A stretch of 64,000 bases of DNA, taken from assembly GCF_003326795.1 (NCBI RefSeq), contig NZ_JPWI01000003.1:62001-126000 (forward strand). Direction: 5' to 3'. The translations under genes and the position numbers were made by a program. The DNA comes from Thalassospira profundimaris (GTDB taxonomy: Bacteria > Pseudomonadota > Alphaproteobacteria > Rhodospirillales > Thalassospiraceae). Each line of letters opens with the position of its first letter. The stretch's first letter is position 1. Below, one piece after another: positions 51,704 through 60,454 of this stretch. A model generated the notes under the pieces. That model saw only the letters and a program-made list of their open reading frames with translations, was not told the origin of the DNA and did no database searches.

Positions 51704-51955
51704 ATGAAACTGGTCTATTTTTCGTGGGTCAAGGACCGCATCGGTTTTGGCGAGGAAGACATTGATCTTCCCGATGATGTTAAAACCGTCGAAGACCTTC
51801 TTGTCTGGCTTCCGGGGCGGGGGGCGAACTTTGCGGATGCGCTTGCCGATCCCGCCATCATCCGGGTCGCGGTGGATCAGGAATATTCAACGCCTGATGC
51901 CGATGTCACCAAAGCCAGCGAGATTGCCCTGTTCCCGCCCGTGACCGGTGGCTGA
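51704..51955 (+). CDS. moaD: Molybdopterin synthase small subunit, MoaD
   Basis: An 83-residue ubiquitin-like beta-grasp protein ending in the diagnostic Gly-Gly (PPVTGG), which is adenylated and thiocarboxylated to supply sulfur for molybdopterin. The family segment ASEIALFPPVTGG is intact. ATG 51704 is preferred; an earlier in-frame start would add 15 polar residues. No moaE or other cofactor gene is adjacent, which is unusual because moaD and moaE are often paired. Confidence 0.85.
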   Translation: MKLVYFSWVKDRIGFGEEDIDLPDDVKTVEDLLVWLPGRGANFADALADPAIIRVAVDQEYSTPDADVTKASEIALFPPVTGG

Positions 51956-52175
51956 TTTTATTTGTCATACAAATAAAGATACCGCGCATCGCGATGCGGT
52001 TAATCGGCAGAAGATTTCACGATAATCGAATTTCAATCCCGGTCAGTGTTTGTTCACCGACCGGGATTTTGTTTTGGGTGATTGCATTCGCATCAAAGGC
52101 GGGTGATGATCATGGCATATTGTATGCAATTATCCCGCAAAATCCGACATGCAGCGCCAATCAAGAAGTACCGCC

Positions 52176-53768
52176 ATGCAAGAAATCAGCCTGCTTAATT
52201 CCGTCATCGGTCCTGTCATGCGCGGGCCGTCCAGTTCGCACTGTGCAGCACCCTATATGATGGCAAAGCTTGTCCGCGAACTTTCGTGCTCGAACGGCGA
52301 GGTTCTTGAAAAGGCGGTGGTGCGGTTTGATCCGCGCGGGTCTTTTGCCCCGTGCTACAAGGCGCAAAGCTCGGATGAAAACTTTGCTGCCGGGCTTTAC
52401 GGGGCCAAGCTGACCGATGCCGATTACCGCGAAATTCTGGGTCGGGTGGAGCGCGGCGAAGGATTTCAATTCGCGGTCGAGGTCACCGAACTTGATAACA
52501 ACAACCATCCCAACCGGGTGGACATTGAACTGATCCTGCGTGGTCGGGACGGGGATGCACGAACCGATATCTATACCGGTGCCTCGGTTGGTGGCGGGAT
52601 GTATTACATCGACAGCATGAATGGCGAAGCCCTGTTTATGACCGGTAAAACAGCGACTGTTTTTGTCTGGGGCGGGGGCGCGGTATCTGATGCCGACCAA
52701 ATTGCAAGCCTTCTTGCAACTGGTGAGAACAGGCTTTTGGGGATGTCGGTCGATCAGAAGCACAACCGCGTCGAGATTTCCCTGCAATCCGTGCCGTCCG
52801 CCGACTGTCTGGCCGGGATTGCGGCACGTGATGACGTTCGTGATGTACGGTTCGCCGATGCGTCACAATACCCGGTCTGCGCAATGGATGATCTGTTTTC
52901 AACCAGTGACGCGGTGATTGCGGTTGCCGATCAGGACGAAGGCGGATCAATTGCTGATGCGGCCTTGGCCCTTGAGGCCAGGCGTCTTGGCCTTTCGCGT
53001 GAGGCAACACGCATTCTGTTCCGTGAACGCTGTGAATTGATGTTGCGTGTCGTGGCCGAGGGATTCGATGCCAAACCCGAAGACAACGTGATGCGGTTCC
53101 TGACCTTGCGGGCCCGCAAGGTGCGTGATGCCAATCTGCCAGGTGGTCTTGGCGGACCAGTGCTTCAGGATGCAATTGCCGGTGCGCTTTCGGCGATGGA
53201 ACGTGATTCAAATCGCGGTCTGGTCTGTGCTGCCCCGACGGCGGGAAGTGCGGGTGTGGTGCCCGGAACGCTTTATGGCTTGATCCGTCACGGCATTGAT
53301 ATCGAAGGGGCGACGGATGCCCTTCAGGTCATGGCTCTGATCGGCGCGGTGTTTGCCGCACGCGGAACCTTTGCCGCAGAATGTGGCGGCTGTTCGGTGG
53401 AAACCGGGGCGTCGGCGGCAATGGCGGCTGCCGGTGTCGCGCAGGCCTATGGCGGGTCGGCAAGGCAATGCTTTGATGCGGCAAGCATGTGTCTGATGAA
53501 TACGCTGGGCCTTGTCTGTGACCCGGTCGGCGGAGATGTTGAAATCCCGTGCCATGCCCGCAATGTTGCAGGTGTTTCGCACGCCTTTTCATCGGCAATG
53601 GCGGTTCTTGCCGGGTTTGATGCGGTGCTGGGATATGACGAACTGGTCGATCAGACCGTCAAGATCGGCGCGATGATGCATCCGGATTTGCGCTGTACGG
53701 CGCGCGGTGGCTGTGCGGCAACCAAAACCGCGTTGCGCATGGTCGAGGCGGTTACGCAAGGTGCCTAG
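52176..53768 (+). CDS. sdaA: L-serine ammonia-lyase, iron-sulfur type, single chain
   Basis: A 530-residue enzyme that converts L-serine to pyruvate and ammonia. The N-terminal SDH-beta domain holds GPSSSHCAAPYMMAKL; the C-terminal SDH-alpha domain has the cluster cysteines in AAECGGCSVETGAS, VCDPVGGDVEIPC and nearby. The cluster-binding pattern looks complete. The usual SSSHT is SSSHC here. I chose ATG 52176 (MQEISLLNSVIG), where homologues begin; ATG 52149 is possible. It stands alone between moaD and a PuuB-like gene. Confidence 0.88.
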   Translation: MQEISLLNSVIGPVMRGPSSSHCAAPYMMAKLVRELSCSNGEVLEKAVVRFDPRGSFAPCYKAQSSDENFAAGLYGAKLTDADYREILGRVERGEGFQFAVEVTELDNNNHPNRVDIELILRGRDGDARTDIYTGASVGGGMYYIDSMNGEALFMTGKTATVFVWGGGAVSDADQIASLLATGENRLLGMSVDQKHNRVEISLQSVPSADCLAGIAARDDVRDVRFADASQYPVCAMDDLFSTSDAVIAVADQDEGGSIADAALALEARRLGLSREATRILFRERCELMLRVVAEGFDAKPEDNVMRFLTLRARKVRDANLPGGLGGPVLQDAIAGALSAMERDSNRGLVCAAPTAGSAGVVPGTLYGLIRHGIDIEGATDALQVMALIGAVFAARGTFAAECGGCSVETGASAAMAAAGVAQAYGGSARQCFDAASMCLMNTLGLVCDPVGGDVEIPCHARNVAGVSHAFSSAMAVLAGFDAVLGYDELVDQTVKIGAMMHPDLRCTARGGCAATKTALRMVEAVTQGA

Positions 53769-53977
53769 GGATGTGGCATCTGACTTCGCTTAAAACCGAC
53801 TGGCATTTATCGCGTTTTGGGTGCGGGTTGGCGCAATCCTTTTCCCTTTGGGTTGTCTGTTTTGGCATAATCGGCGAAATGCGCCAGACCATGCCGAAAA
53901 CGGGCAGTTTTCCCTTGATAGATGGGCCTGTTCGGGCAGGATAGGGCGACGATAAACAACGAAAATGAGGATTCCTC

Positions 53978-55294
53978 GTGTTTACCCCCAATCTGCTGAC
54001 GGCCAATGACAAGGACGGTACCTATCCGGCGTCCTATTATGCGGCCACCGCAAACCCGACCGAAAAATTTGCAAAGCTTGAGGGGGATCAAACCTGCGAC
54101 ATTGTCGTGATCGGCGGGGGCTTTACCGGTTTGTCTTCGGCCCTGCATCTTGCGGAACGCGGATTTGACGTCATCCTGCTTGAAGCACACCGGGTTGGCT
54201 GGGGCGCTTCGGGCCGCAATGGTGGTCAGGTCGGATCGGGCCAGCGCCGCGAACAGGACGATCTGGAAAAGATGGTCGGGCGCGCGGATGCCAAGAAACT
54301 TTGGGATATTGCCGAACAGTCAAAGGACATCGTCAAGTCGCTGATCGCCAAGCACGACATCAAGTGTGACTGGAAACCGGGCATTCTACATGCCGATCAT
54401 CGTGCGCGCTTTGTCCCTGAAACTCATGAATATGCCCACAAGCTTCAGACCGAATATGGTTATGACCAGATCCGGGCCGTTGATCGCGATGAGATGCGCG
54501 AGATGCTCGGATCCGAGTTTTATCACGGCGGGTCGCTTGATATGGGAGCGGGTCATATTCATCCGCTGAATTTCGCACTCGGGATTGCTGACGCGGCCCG
54601 TCGTGCCGGTGCCCGGATATTTGAGGGGGCCTTTGTCACGTCCTACGAAAATCAGGCAGGCAAGGTTACGGTCAAAACGCGGGATGGCGCGGTTGTTCGC
54701 GCGAACAAGCTGATCCTTGGCTGTAACGGATATCTGGATGCGCTCGATGACCGGGTGGCCAGGCGCGTCATGCCGATCAACAATTTCATCATCGCTACCG
54801 AACCGCTGGGTGATGATCTGGCGCGCGAGCTGATCCGTGATGATGTGGCGGTCGCGGATTCAAAGTTTGTTATCAACTATTACCGCCTAAGTGCCGATAA
54901 ACGCATGTTGTTTGGCGGCGGGGAGACATATGGCTATACCTTCCCGCGCGATATCAAATCTTTTGTGTCGCCGCATATGCTTGAAGTCTATCCGCAGCTT
55001 AAAGACGTGAAGATTGATTATGGCTGGGGTGGGACATTGGCGATTACGATGAACCGCATGCCGTTCTTCCGCAAGATCGACGACAACACTTTCACCGCAT
55101 CGGGTTATTCCGGACATGGTGTTGCCATGGCGACCCTGGCCGGACAGATCATGGCCGATGCGGTGGCGGGCACCATGGACCGGTTTGATGTGATGTCGAA
55201 CATCAAAATCCCGGTCTTCCCGGGCGGAAAGTCATTGCGCTTTCCGCTGCTGGTCGCGGCGATGTTGTGGTACTCGATCCGCGACAAGTTGTGA
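53978..55294 (+). CDS. FAD-dependent amine oxidase, PuuB-like (first copy)
   Basis: A 438-residue DAO-family flavoprotein. The FAD motif is VIGGGFTGLSSALHLAERG (about residues 43-61), followed by GWGASGRNGGQVGSGQR, typical of gamma-glutamylputrescine oxidase (PuuB). The C-terminal SGYSGHGVAMATLAGQIMADAV closes the FAD site. The start is GTG 53978 with ATGAGG upstream. It is not in an operon with the Puu genes 3 kb away. Gamma-glutamylputrescine or a related amine is the likely substrate. Confidence 0.85.
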   Translation: MFTPNLLTANDKDGTYPASYYAATANPTEKFAKLEGDQTCDIVVIGGGFTGLSSALHLAERGFDVILLEAHRVGWGASGRNGGQVGSGQRREQDDLEKMVGRADAKKLWDIAEQSKDIVKSLIAKHDIKCDWKPGILHADHRARFVPETHEYAHKLQTEYGYDQIRAVDRDEMREMLGSEFYHGGSLDMGAGHIHPLNFALGIADAARRAGARIFEGAFVTSYENQAGKVTVKTRDGAVVRANKLILGCNGYLDALDDRVARRVMPINNFIIATEPLGDDLARELIRDDVAVADSKFVINYYRLSADKRMLFGGGETYGYTFPRDIKSFVSPHMLEVYPQLKDVKIDYGWGGTLAITMNRMPFFRKIDDNTFTASGYSGHGVAMATLAGQIMADAVAGTMDRFDVMSNIKIPVFPGGKSLRFPLLVAAMLWYSIRDKL

Positions 55295-55307
55295 TCATCA
55301 AGTGTGA

Positions 55308-56006
55308 TCAGGCCGGATCAGGAATTTTGGCCTGATCGGTTTTGGGTGTGCTGTGCTTTGCAATCCCGTCATGAACGCCCGCAGCGATCAGGCGGGATTT
55401 TGTTTTCAGCCAGCTTTCCGGATTAAGGGCCAAGGTGGTCGCATCACTTATGGAAATGTCATAGCCGCGATTAAGCGCCCCCTGAATGGTGGCATTGACA
55501 CAATAATCGCCATCAAGCCCGACAATGATCAGCTTGCCGACATCATGGCGTGCAAGAACCCGATCCAGTTCCGGTTCGTGAAACGCATCGGCCCGTGATT
55601 TGACAATATCGTGGTCAATATCGCCATCAATCCGGTCATCAAGAGAAAGCCCGGTCGATGATGCGCTGCCACGGCCTTCGTTCAGCAGCTTGACCAGAAG
55701 ATTGATATAAAATCCGTCAAATTTCTGGCGAATTGAAATCACCGGGATGTCATTGGCATTCGCGGTTTCAACGAGGTCATTGATCGCGACAAGCGCATTG
55801 TGAAGCTTGTCGGCCGGATAGGCGTTCTTTGCAGTGTCGGACGTAAAATCTTCTTGCAGATCAACGATCAAAACGGCGGTGTTCGGGCGCAGCTCGGTTT
55901 CAATTGGCGCACCGGTGCTGGCAGTAAGGTGGCGGTGATGTCCGTAAATTGTGTAGGCAATCAGGGCAACAATCAGGATCGGAATGATCAGGAGCGCAGA
56001 CCACAT
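55308..56006 (-). CDS. Membrane-anchored isochorismatase-like cysteine hydrolase
   Basis: A 232-residue protein. An N-terminal membrane helix (residues 3-22, ALLIIPILIVALIAYTIYG) precedes an isochorismatase-like domain with the catalytic Asp in LIVDLQEDF, Lys near the middle, and Cys in GLDGDYCVNATIQGAL. The family hydrolyses amides such as nicotinamide or carbamoyl compounds; a membrane anchor is unusual. ATG 56006 has GGAG 9-10 bases ahead and begins 2 bases after the MarR stop, so the two genes form an operon. Confidence 0.8.
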   Translation of the reverse strand: MWSALLIIPILIVALIAYTIYGHHRHLTASTGAPIETELRPNTAVLIVDLQEDFTSDTAKNAYPADKLHNALVAINDLVETANANDIPVISIRQKFDGFYINLLVKLLNEGRGSASSTGLSLDDRIDGDIDHDIVKSRADAFHEPELDRVLARHDVGKLIIVGLDGDYCVNATIQGALNRGYDISISDATTLALNPESWLKTKSRLIAAGVHDGIAKHSTPKTDQAKIPDPA

Positions 56007-56008
56007 CG

Positions 56009-56503
56009 TCACTTTCTCCGTGTTTCTTTGGGGTTCGCGTTCTTGGGTGCAGATGCCCGGTCTGCAAACCAGCGGTTCATGCTTTGTTGAAGCCGATAAT
56101 GGGTATCTATTTCTTCAACGGTAAAAAGGCCTTCAAGTTCCCGAAGCATATCCATTTCATGACCGCGAATGGCACGGATTGCCGCCTGTCCGCGATCTGT
56201 TAGAACATGGAAATGTGCACGTGCATGATCGGGATTGGTTTGTTGTGTCGTCAAGCCAAGCTCTGTCGTTTCGGCGAGCATACGGGCAATGAACTGGCGT
56301 TTGAGTTCGAGACGGTCAGTTAATTGCGGGGCGGTCATGGCCCCGCCATCATCCAGAACTTCCAGAACAGCACGCTGGCCGACCGTCACCCCGCTATTGC
56401 CGAGTTCCCGTTCCACATAGGCCGCAATATTGCGCAACAGCGGACGGGTCAGTTGAATGGCGTGATAAAGTTTTTCGGTTGATGAGAGTTGATTTGTTTC
56501 CAT
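56009..56503 (-). CDS. MarR-family transcriptional regulator
   Basis: A 164-residue winged-helix regulator. The DNA-binding core runs through MTAPQLTDRLELKRQFIARMLAETTELGL and DPDHARAH-like NPDHARAHFHVLTDRG wing. ATG 56503 is used (GAGG upstream); a TTG at 56521 is less likely. A 17-base perfect palindrome lies 29 bases upstream, consistent with autorepression of the MarR-hydrolase operon. The ligand is unknown. Confidence 0.87.
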   Translation of the reverse strand: METNQLSSTEKLYHAIQLTRPLLRNIAAYVERELGNSGVTVGQRAVLEVLDDGGAMTAPQLTDRLELKRQFIARMLAETTELGLTTQQTNPDHARAHFHVLTDRGQAAIRAIRGHEMDMLRELEGLFTVEEIDTHYRLQQSMNRWFADRASAPKNANPKETRRK

Positions 56504-56532
56504 ACCCTCAGGAAACAGCAATCAATGATTTT

Positions 56533-56549
56533 TGTCAACTAAGTTGACA
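56533..56549. promoter_or_regulatory. MarR-type operator palindrome
   Basis: TGTCAACTAAGTTGACA is a perfect 8+1+8 palindrome directly upstream of the MarR gene. It resembles MarR/SlyA-family sites that contain TTGAC-type half-sites and contains a TTGACA that may double as a promoter element. Confidence 0.7.
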
Positions 56550-56695
56550 TTGTGGATTTGTGAAAAGCGGCGGTGCGTTTAAATGCGCAGTTATGTTTTC
56601 AGGCTCTCGATGTCAGAATGTGTTTATTGATCAACCGGTTGTGGTCTGGCCGTCGAGTATTCTGTCGGGTTTTCTGCCCGAAAACCGGGCGGCCG

Positions 56696-57178
56696 TTATT
56701 TCGGATCCCAGCTTGACACCGGATCATAGCGTTCGCCTTTGCCAAGGATCACGCCATTATGGGCAGCGATGCCGATCTCGAAACTTGATGCGATGCGCAG
56801 GGCGCGTTCCATGAAATGGCGGGCGGCGGGTTCTTCGCAATATTCCGACAGGGTCTGGGCAAAAAGTTCGAGCCAGCGGTCAAAATGATGACGGGTGATC
56901 TTAAGCGACAGGTGTTTTTGCATCGGACGGCCATCATAATTGCCCGTGGCAAGGGCCACCGATGACCAGAACATCACCATGCGATCCAGATGATGATCCC
57001 AGTTTTCGACCTTTTCATCAAAGACAGGGCCCAGCATCGCGTCATCGCGGACCTTGGCGTAAAAGCCATGAACGATATTTTTGATCATGTCCTGATCGAT
57101 CCCGGTATCTTCCTTGATACGACGGGTGGCGATTTCGCGGCGCTCCCTGATTTCGGCAAGGGTCGGTTGGTCTGACAT
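56696..57178 (-). CDS. Group III truncated hemoglobin
   Basis: A 160-residue globin of the trHbP (Cgb/Ctb) type. Features: ENWDHHLDRMVMFWSSVALATGNYDGRPMQKHL, in which FWS and the Tyr/Arg-Pro region are typical of group III, and the proximal heme histidine in KITRHHFDRWLELF. ATG 57178 gives the usual N-terminus; a longer frame to 57247 is possible but unsupported. Group III globins are linked to nitric oxide or oxygen chemistry. It is transcribed alone. Confidence 0.87.
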   Translation of the reverse strand: MSDQPTLAEIRERREIATRRIKEDTGIDQDMIKNIVHGFYAKVRDDAMLGPVFDEKVENWDHHLDRMVMFWSSVALATGNYDGRPMQKHLSLKITRHHFDRWLELFAQTLSEYCEEPAARHFMERALRIASSFEIGIAAHNGVILGKGERYDPVSSWDPK

Positions 57179-57268
57179 CTGAATGCGGGCTCGTTCCGGG
57201 TTGTGATATGATTGCGGCAATAGCCCGAAAGCATATCGCCGCGACATGACATAGGTCAGTTTGGGCTA

Positions 57269-58618
57269 TTACGCAAATCTGTCGCGCAATCCGTAATATC
57301 GATAGGCAAGGCTGCGTCCAAGGCGGCGGAACCGAGCAAGCGGGAAGCGGTCTGGCGGGGTGCCAAGAATGGTTCCGATATCGGACGGTTTTCCGGTGCC
57401 AAGGATTTGTTTGCCCAACATCTGCCCGGCAAGGCTGCCAAGGGCGACGCCATTGCCATGCCAGCCAAGCCCGGTCCAGACCTCGCGATGGCCCGGTACG
57501 CGACCAATATAGGGCCGGAAGGATTGTGACAGACAGGCAAGCCCGTTCCAGTGATGGGTGATGTCAACATCCCGCCATGCCGGGAACATGCGATTGAAAT
57601 GATGCAAAAGATCCCTTTTGCCAGCATCAAAGGCCGATTGCGTCGCGGTAATGCCGCCCCGACCACCAAACATGAAGCGGTTATCAGGCAATTTGCGGAA
57701 ATAATGCAAAAGGATGCGACTGTCATAGGCCATCAGATCGCTGGTCCAGCCCTGTTCGGCAAGTTCATCATCGGACAGCGGTCGGGTTACCAGAATTCCG
57801 GAAAAGACCGGCATCAAACGCCCGCCAATCCAGTCGGGAAGGTTTTCCGCACTGTAACCGTTGGTCGCGATGACAACCTTTTGTGCCGAAATACGGGTAT
57901 TTCCGGACCGAAGGTCATAGCCTGTGCCGGTATCTTTCAGGTCTTCGATCATCGCCTGTTCGAATATCCGAACACCTTTGGCAAGGCATTGCTGATGCAG
58001 ACCGGCAAGGTATTTAAGCGGATGCAGACCGAACCCGGTTTTGACATGCAAACCGCCATAGGTGTCAGCCGCAACAAGGCCGCGTTCATGCAATTGTTCG
58101 CGGGTCAGAAATTGACAATCGATATCGGAGAAATGCGCATGTTGCGCATCTTCTTCATGAAGCTCTGCGATGCGGTTTGGTTTATGGGCCAGAACGACTT
58201 CACCATCGGAATGACGGTCTGCATCAATGCCCCAGTCATCAAGGCGGGATGCGACAAGGTCGATGGATTGACGTTGAAGCCGCGCATAATGGCGTGTTTC
58301 GTCCTCGCCAAAGCGTAAGCCCAGTTCGGCATAGCTAAGCGGGCTGCCACCGATGCAGCAAAATCCGCCATTACGGCCCGAAGCGCCCCAGCCACTGCGC
58401 CCGGCATCGAAAACAGCAACCTCGACCCCGTTCTCGGCAAGCTCCAACGCGGTCGAAAGTCCGGTATAGCCACCGCCAATAATCGCAACACCGGTTTTAA
58501 ACGTGCCTTCAGCGGGAAGCGTTTCACATCGGGGCAAAGGACCGGCACTTGCCGCCCAGTAACTGTCGGGCATGGTTTGGGTCTGATAGGCAAGCGGCTG
58601 ATAAAGACGTTTGAGCAT
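57269..58618 (-). CDS. puuB: FAD-dependent amine oxidase, PuuB-like (second copy)
   Basis: A 449-residue DAO-family flavoprotein with the FAD motif AIIGGGYTGLSTALELAENG and GWGASGRNGGFCCIGG, and the C-terminal LGWHGNGVALGSLAGQMLG. The sequence before the FAD fold, PDSYWAASAGP, is characteristic of PuuB-like oxidases. It oxidises gamma-glutamylputrescine to the aldehyde. It lies on the same strand and just downstream of the putrescine aminotransferase-like gene, separated from it by a terminator, and across from puuA and puuC. Confidence 0.88.
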   Translation of the reverse strand: MLKRLYQPLAYQTQTMPDSYWAASAGPLPRCETLPAEGTFKTGVAIIGGGYTGLSTALELAENGVEVAVFDAGRSGWGASGRNGGFCCIGGSPLSYAELGLRFGEDETRHYARLQRQSIDLVASRLDDWGIDADRHSDGEVVLAHKPNRIAELHEEDAQHAHFSDIDCQFLTREQLHERGLVAADTYGGLHVKTGFGLHPLKYLAGLHQQCLAKGVRIFEQAMIEDLKDTGTGYDLRSGNTRISAQKVVIATNGYSAENLPDWIGGRLMPVFSGILVTRPLSDDELAEQGWTSDLMAYDSRILLHYFRKLPDNRFMFGGRGGITATQSAFDAGKRDLLHHFNRMFPAWRDVDITHHWNGLACLSQSFRPYIGRVPGHREVWTGLGWHGNGVALGSLAGQMLGKQILGTGKPSDIGTILGTPPDRFPLARFRRLGRSLAYRYYGLRDRFA

Positions 58619-58701
58619 GTCGCACTCTGTCAGGTAATGGGGCAGGTAATGGGGCCGTCAATGGCGCAGGGATTTGGGCAAGGAACACGGGCGTAAACCG
58701 A

Positions 58702-58735
58702 AAACACCCGGCGATCATGATACCGCCGGGTGTTT
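58702..58735. terminator. Intrinsic terminator after the putrescine aminotransferase gene
   Basis: AAACACCCGGCG (58702-58713) pairs with CGCCGGGTGTTT (58724-58735) around a 10-base loop. On the minus strand the stem runs into TTTT. It separates the aminotransferase from the PuuB-like gene. Confidence 0.75.
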
Positions 58736-58768
58736 GTGTCATTTACTCAATTCAGATCAAGCCGGTTT

Positions 58769-60139
58769 TTACATTTTGCCGATTTTCCTTGCCGTCTCGT
58801 CAAAGGCAGCACGGGCGCGTTTGACCAGCTCGTCGACTTCATCACGTGTGATGCAAAGCGGCGGCGAAAGAACCATGCGATCCCCGCAGGCGCGCATGAT
58901 CACACCATTGGCCACACAGGCGTCACGGCAAATGGTGCCAACCGTGCCCGGCTTGTCAAAAGCTTTGCGGGTTTTTTTGTCATCAACCAGCGGCATCCCG
59001 GCAATCAGGCCAACAGTTTCAACCGCACCGACCAGCGGGTGGTCTTCAAGGGTCTTGAGTGCGTTGGCGAAATACGGGCCGATATCATCCCTGACGCGTT
59101 CGACCATTTTTTCGTCGCGCAGGATTCGGATGTTTTCCAGTGCGACTGCGGCACATGCCGGGTGACCAGAATAGGTGAAGCCGTGGGTGAATTCACCACA
59201 TTCATTGATCAGAACATCGGCAACGCGATCACCAACCATGACGGCCGAAATCGGCAGGTAACCTGACGACATGCCTTTTGCCATCGGCATCAGGTCGGGT
59301 TTGATATCAAAGGTATCAGAACCAAACCAGTTCCCGGTACGGCCAAAGCCGCAAATGACTTCATCGGCAATAAGAAGAATGTCGTATTTCTTGCAGATAC
59401 GCTGAATTTCCGGCCAGTAGGTCGACGGCGGAATGATCACGCCACCCGCACCCTGGATCGGTTCGCCGATAAAGGCACCAACGCGATCTGCGCCAAGTTC
59501 CTCGATTTTCTCTTCAAGCTTGCGGGCCGCAATCAGGCCGAATTCCTCGGGCGTGTGATCGCCACCTTCGCCATACCAGTAGGGCTGATCAATATGAACA
59601 ACATCGGGAAGCATCGGGCCGCCTTGCGCATGCATGCCCGACATGCCGCCAAGCGACGCACCGGCCACGGTCGAACCGTGATAGGCGTTCTTGCGGCTGA
59701 TGATATAGGTGCGTTCGGCCTTGCCTTTGAGTTTCCAGTACTGGCGCACCATACGAACGACCGTGTCATTGGCTTCCGACCCGGAATTGGCGTAAAATAC
59801 GTGGTTCAGGCCTTCTGGCGTGATTTCGGCAAGAACTTTGGAAAGCTCGATCGCCGGGGTATTCGCGCACTGGAAGAAGTTGTTATAGTAGGGCAGTTCC
59901 TGCATCTGGGCATAGGCCGCATCAGCAAGTTCCTTGCGACCATAGCCGATATTGACGCACCACAGACCCGCCATGCCATCAAGATAGCGTTTGCCAGTGG
60001 AATCTTCGATAAAGACGCCCTGGGCACGTGTGATAACCCGGGTGCCACGATTATTCAGGTCCGCCGTATCGGTGAACGGATGAAGGTGGTGTGCCTGGTC
60101 AATGTCCTGCCAATAGGCGGTTTTGTCGAAATTATTCAT
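58769..60139 (-). CDS. spuC: Class III aminotransferase, putrescine/omega-amino acid type (SpuC-like)
   Basis: A 456-residue PLP aminotransferase. The PLP lysine is in LMPMAKGMSSGYLPIS, preceded by LIADEVICGFGRTGNWFG; the N-terminal HLHPFTD and GLWCVNIGYGRKELADAAYAQM are typical of putrescine-pyruvate aminotransferase and related omega-transaminases. ATG 60139 has AGGAGACG upstream. It is divergent from puuA, so transamination and the gamma-glutamyl route of putrescine use probably coexist and share regulation. Confidence 0.9.
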   Translation of the reverse strand: MNNFDKTAYWQDIDQAHHLHPFTDTADLNNRGTRVITRAQGVFIEDSTGKRYLDGMAGLWCVNIGYGRKELADAAYAQMQELPYYNNFFQCANTPAIELSKVLAEITPEGLNHVFYANSGSEANDTVVRMVRQYWKLKGKAERTYIISRKNAYHGSTVAGASLGGMSGMHAQGGPMLPDVVHIDQPYWYGEGGDHTPEEFGLIAARKLEEKIEELGADRVGAFIGEPIQGAGGVIIPPSTYWPEIQRICKKYDILLIADEVICGFGRTGNWFGSDTFDIKPDLMPMAKGMSSGYLPISAVMVGDRVADVLINECGEFTHGFTYSGHPACAAVALENIRILRDEKMVERVRDDIGPYFANALKTLEDHPLVGAVETVGLIAGMPLVDDKKTRKAFDKPGTVGTICRDACVANGVIMRACGDRMVLSPPLCITRDEVDELVKRARAAFDETARKIGKM

Positions 60140-60454
60140 AACGTCTCCTGACAGCGATGCTGGTCTGCTTTTGTGCGATATGTTGAACATCTGCATTTAG
60201 TGTTCGTTTTTTTGAACACCTTTGCAAGAGGATTTTTCGACAAATTTTTTCAGTATTCTGTGTTGGTTTTGGCGCTATATGGTCGATGCACCTCATGCCG
60301 GGGCAAGAGATGTTTGAGTATCCTGCGTCTTTTTGCACTGCATGATTTGCACGATATATCGAACGAAGGGGCTTGACCGGCGCATTCCGGCACGGCACGA
60401 TGGCAGACAGGCGCAATTGCTTTAATAATAGGCCTTTTCTGGGAGTATAAGACG
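60140..60454. promoter_or_regulatory. Divergent control region, aminotransferase / puuA
   Basis: 315 bases without a gene. It contains TGTTGAACA (60181-60189) and GTGTTC/GAACAC (60200-60205 and 60214-60219) around an 8-base T-rich spacer. Both include TGAACA, the end of the E. coli PuuR recognition sequence as I recall it. PuuR encoded downstream may bind here. The remaining 230 bases show no further clear motif. Confidence 0.5.
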
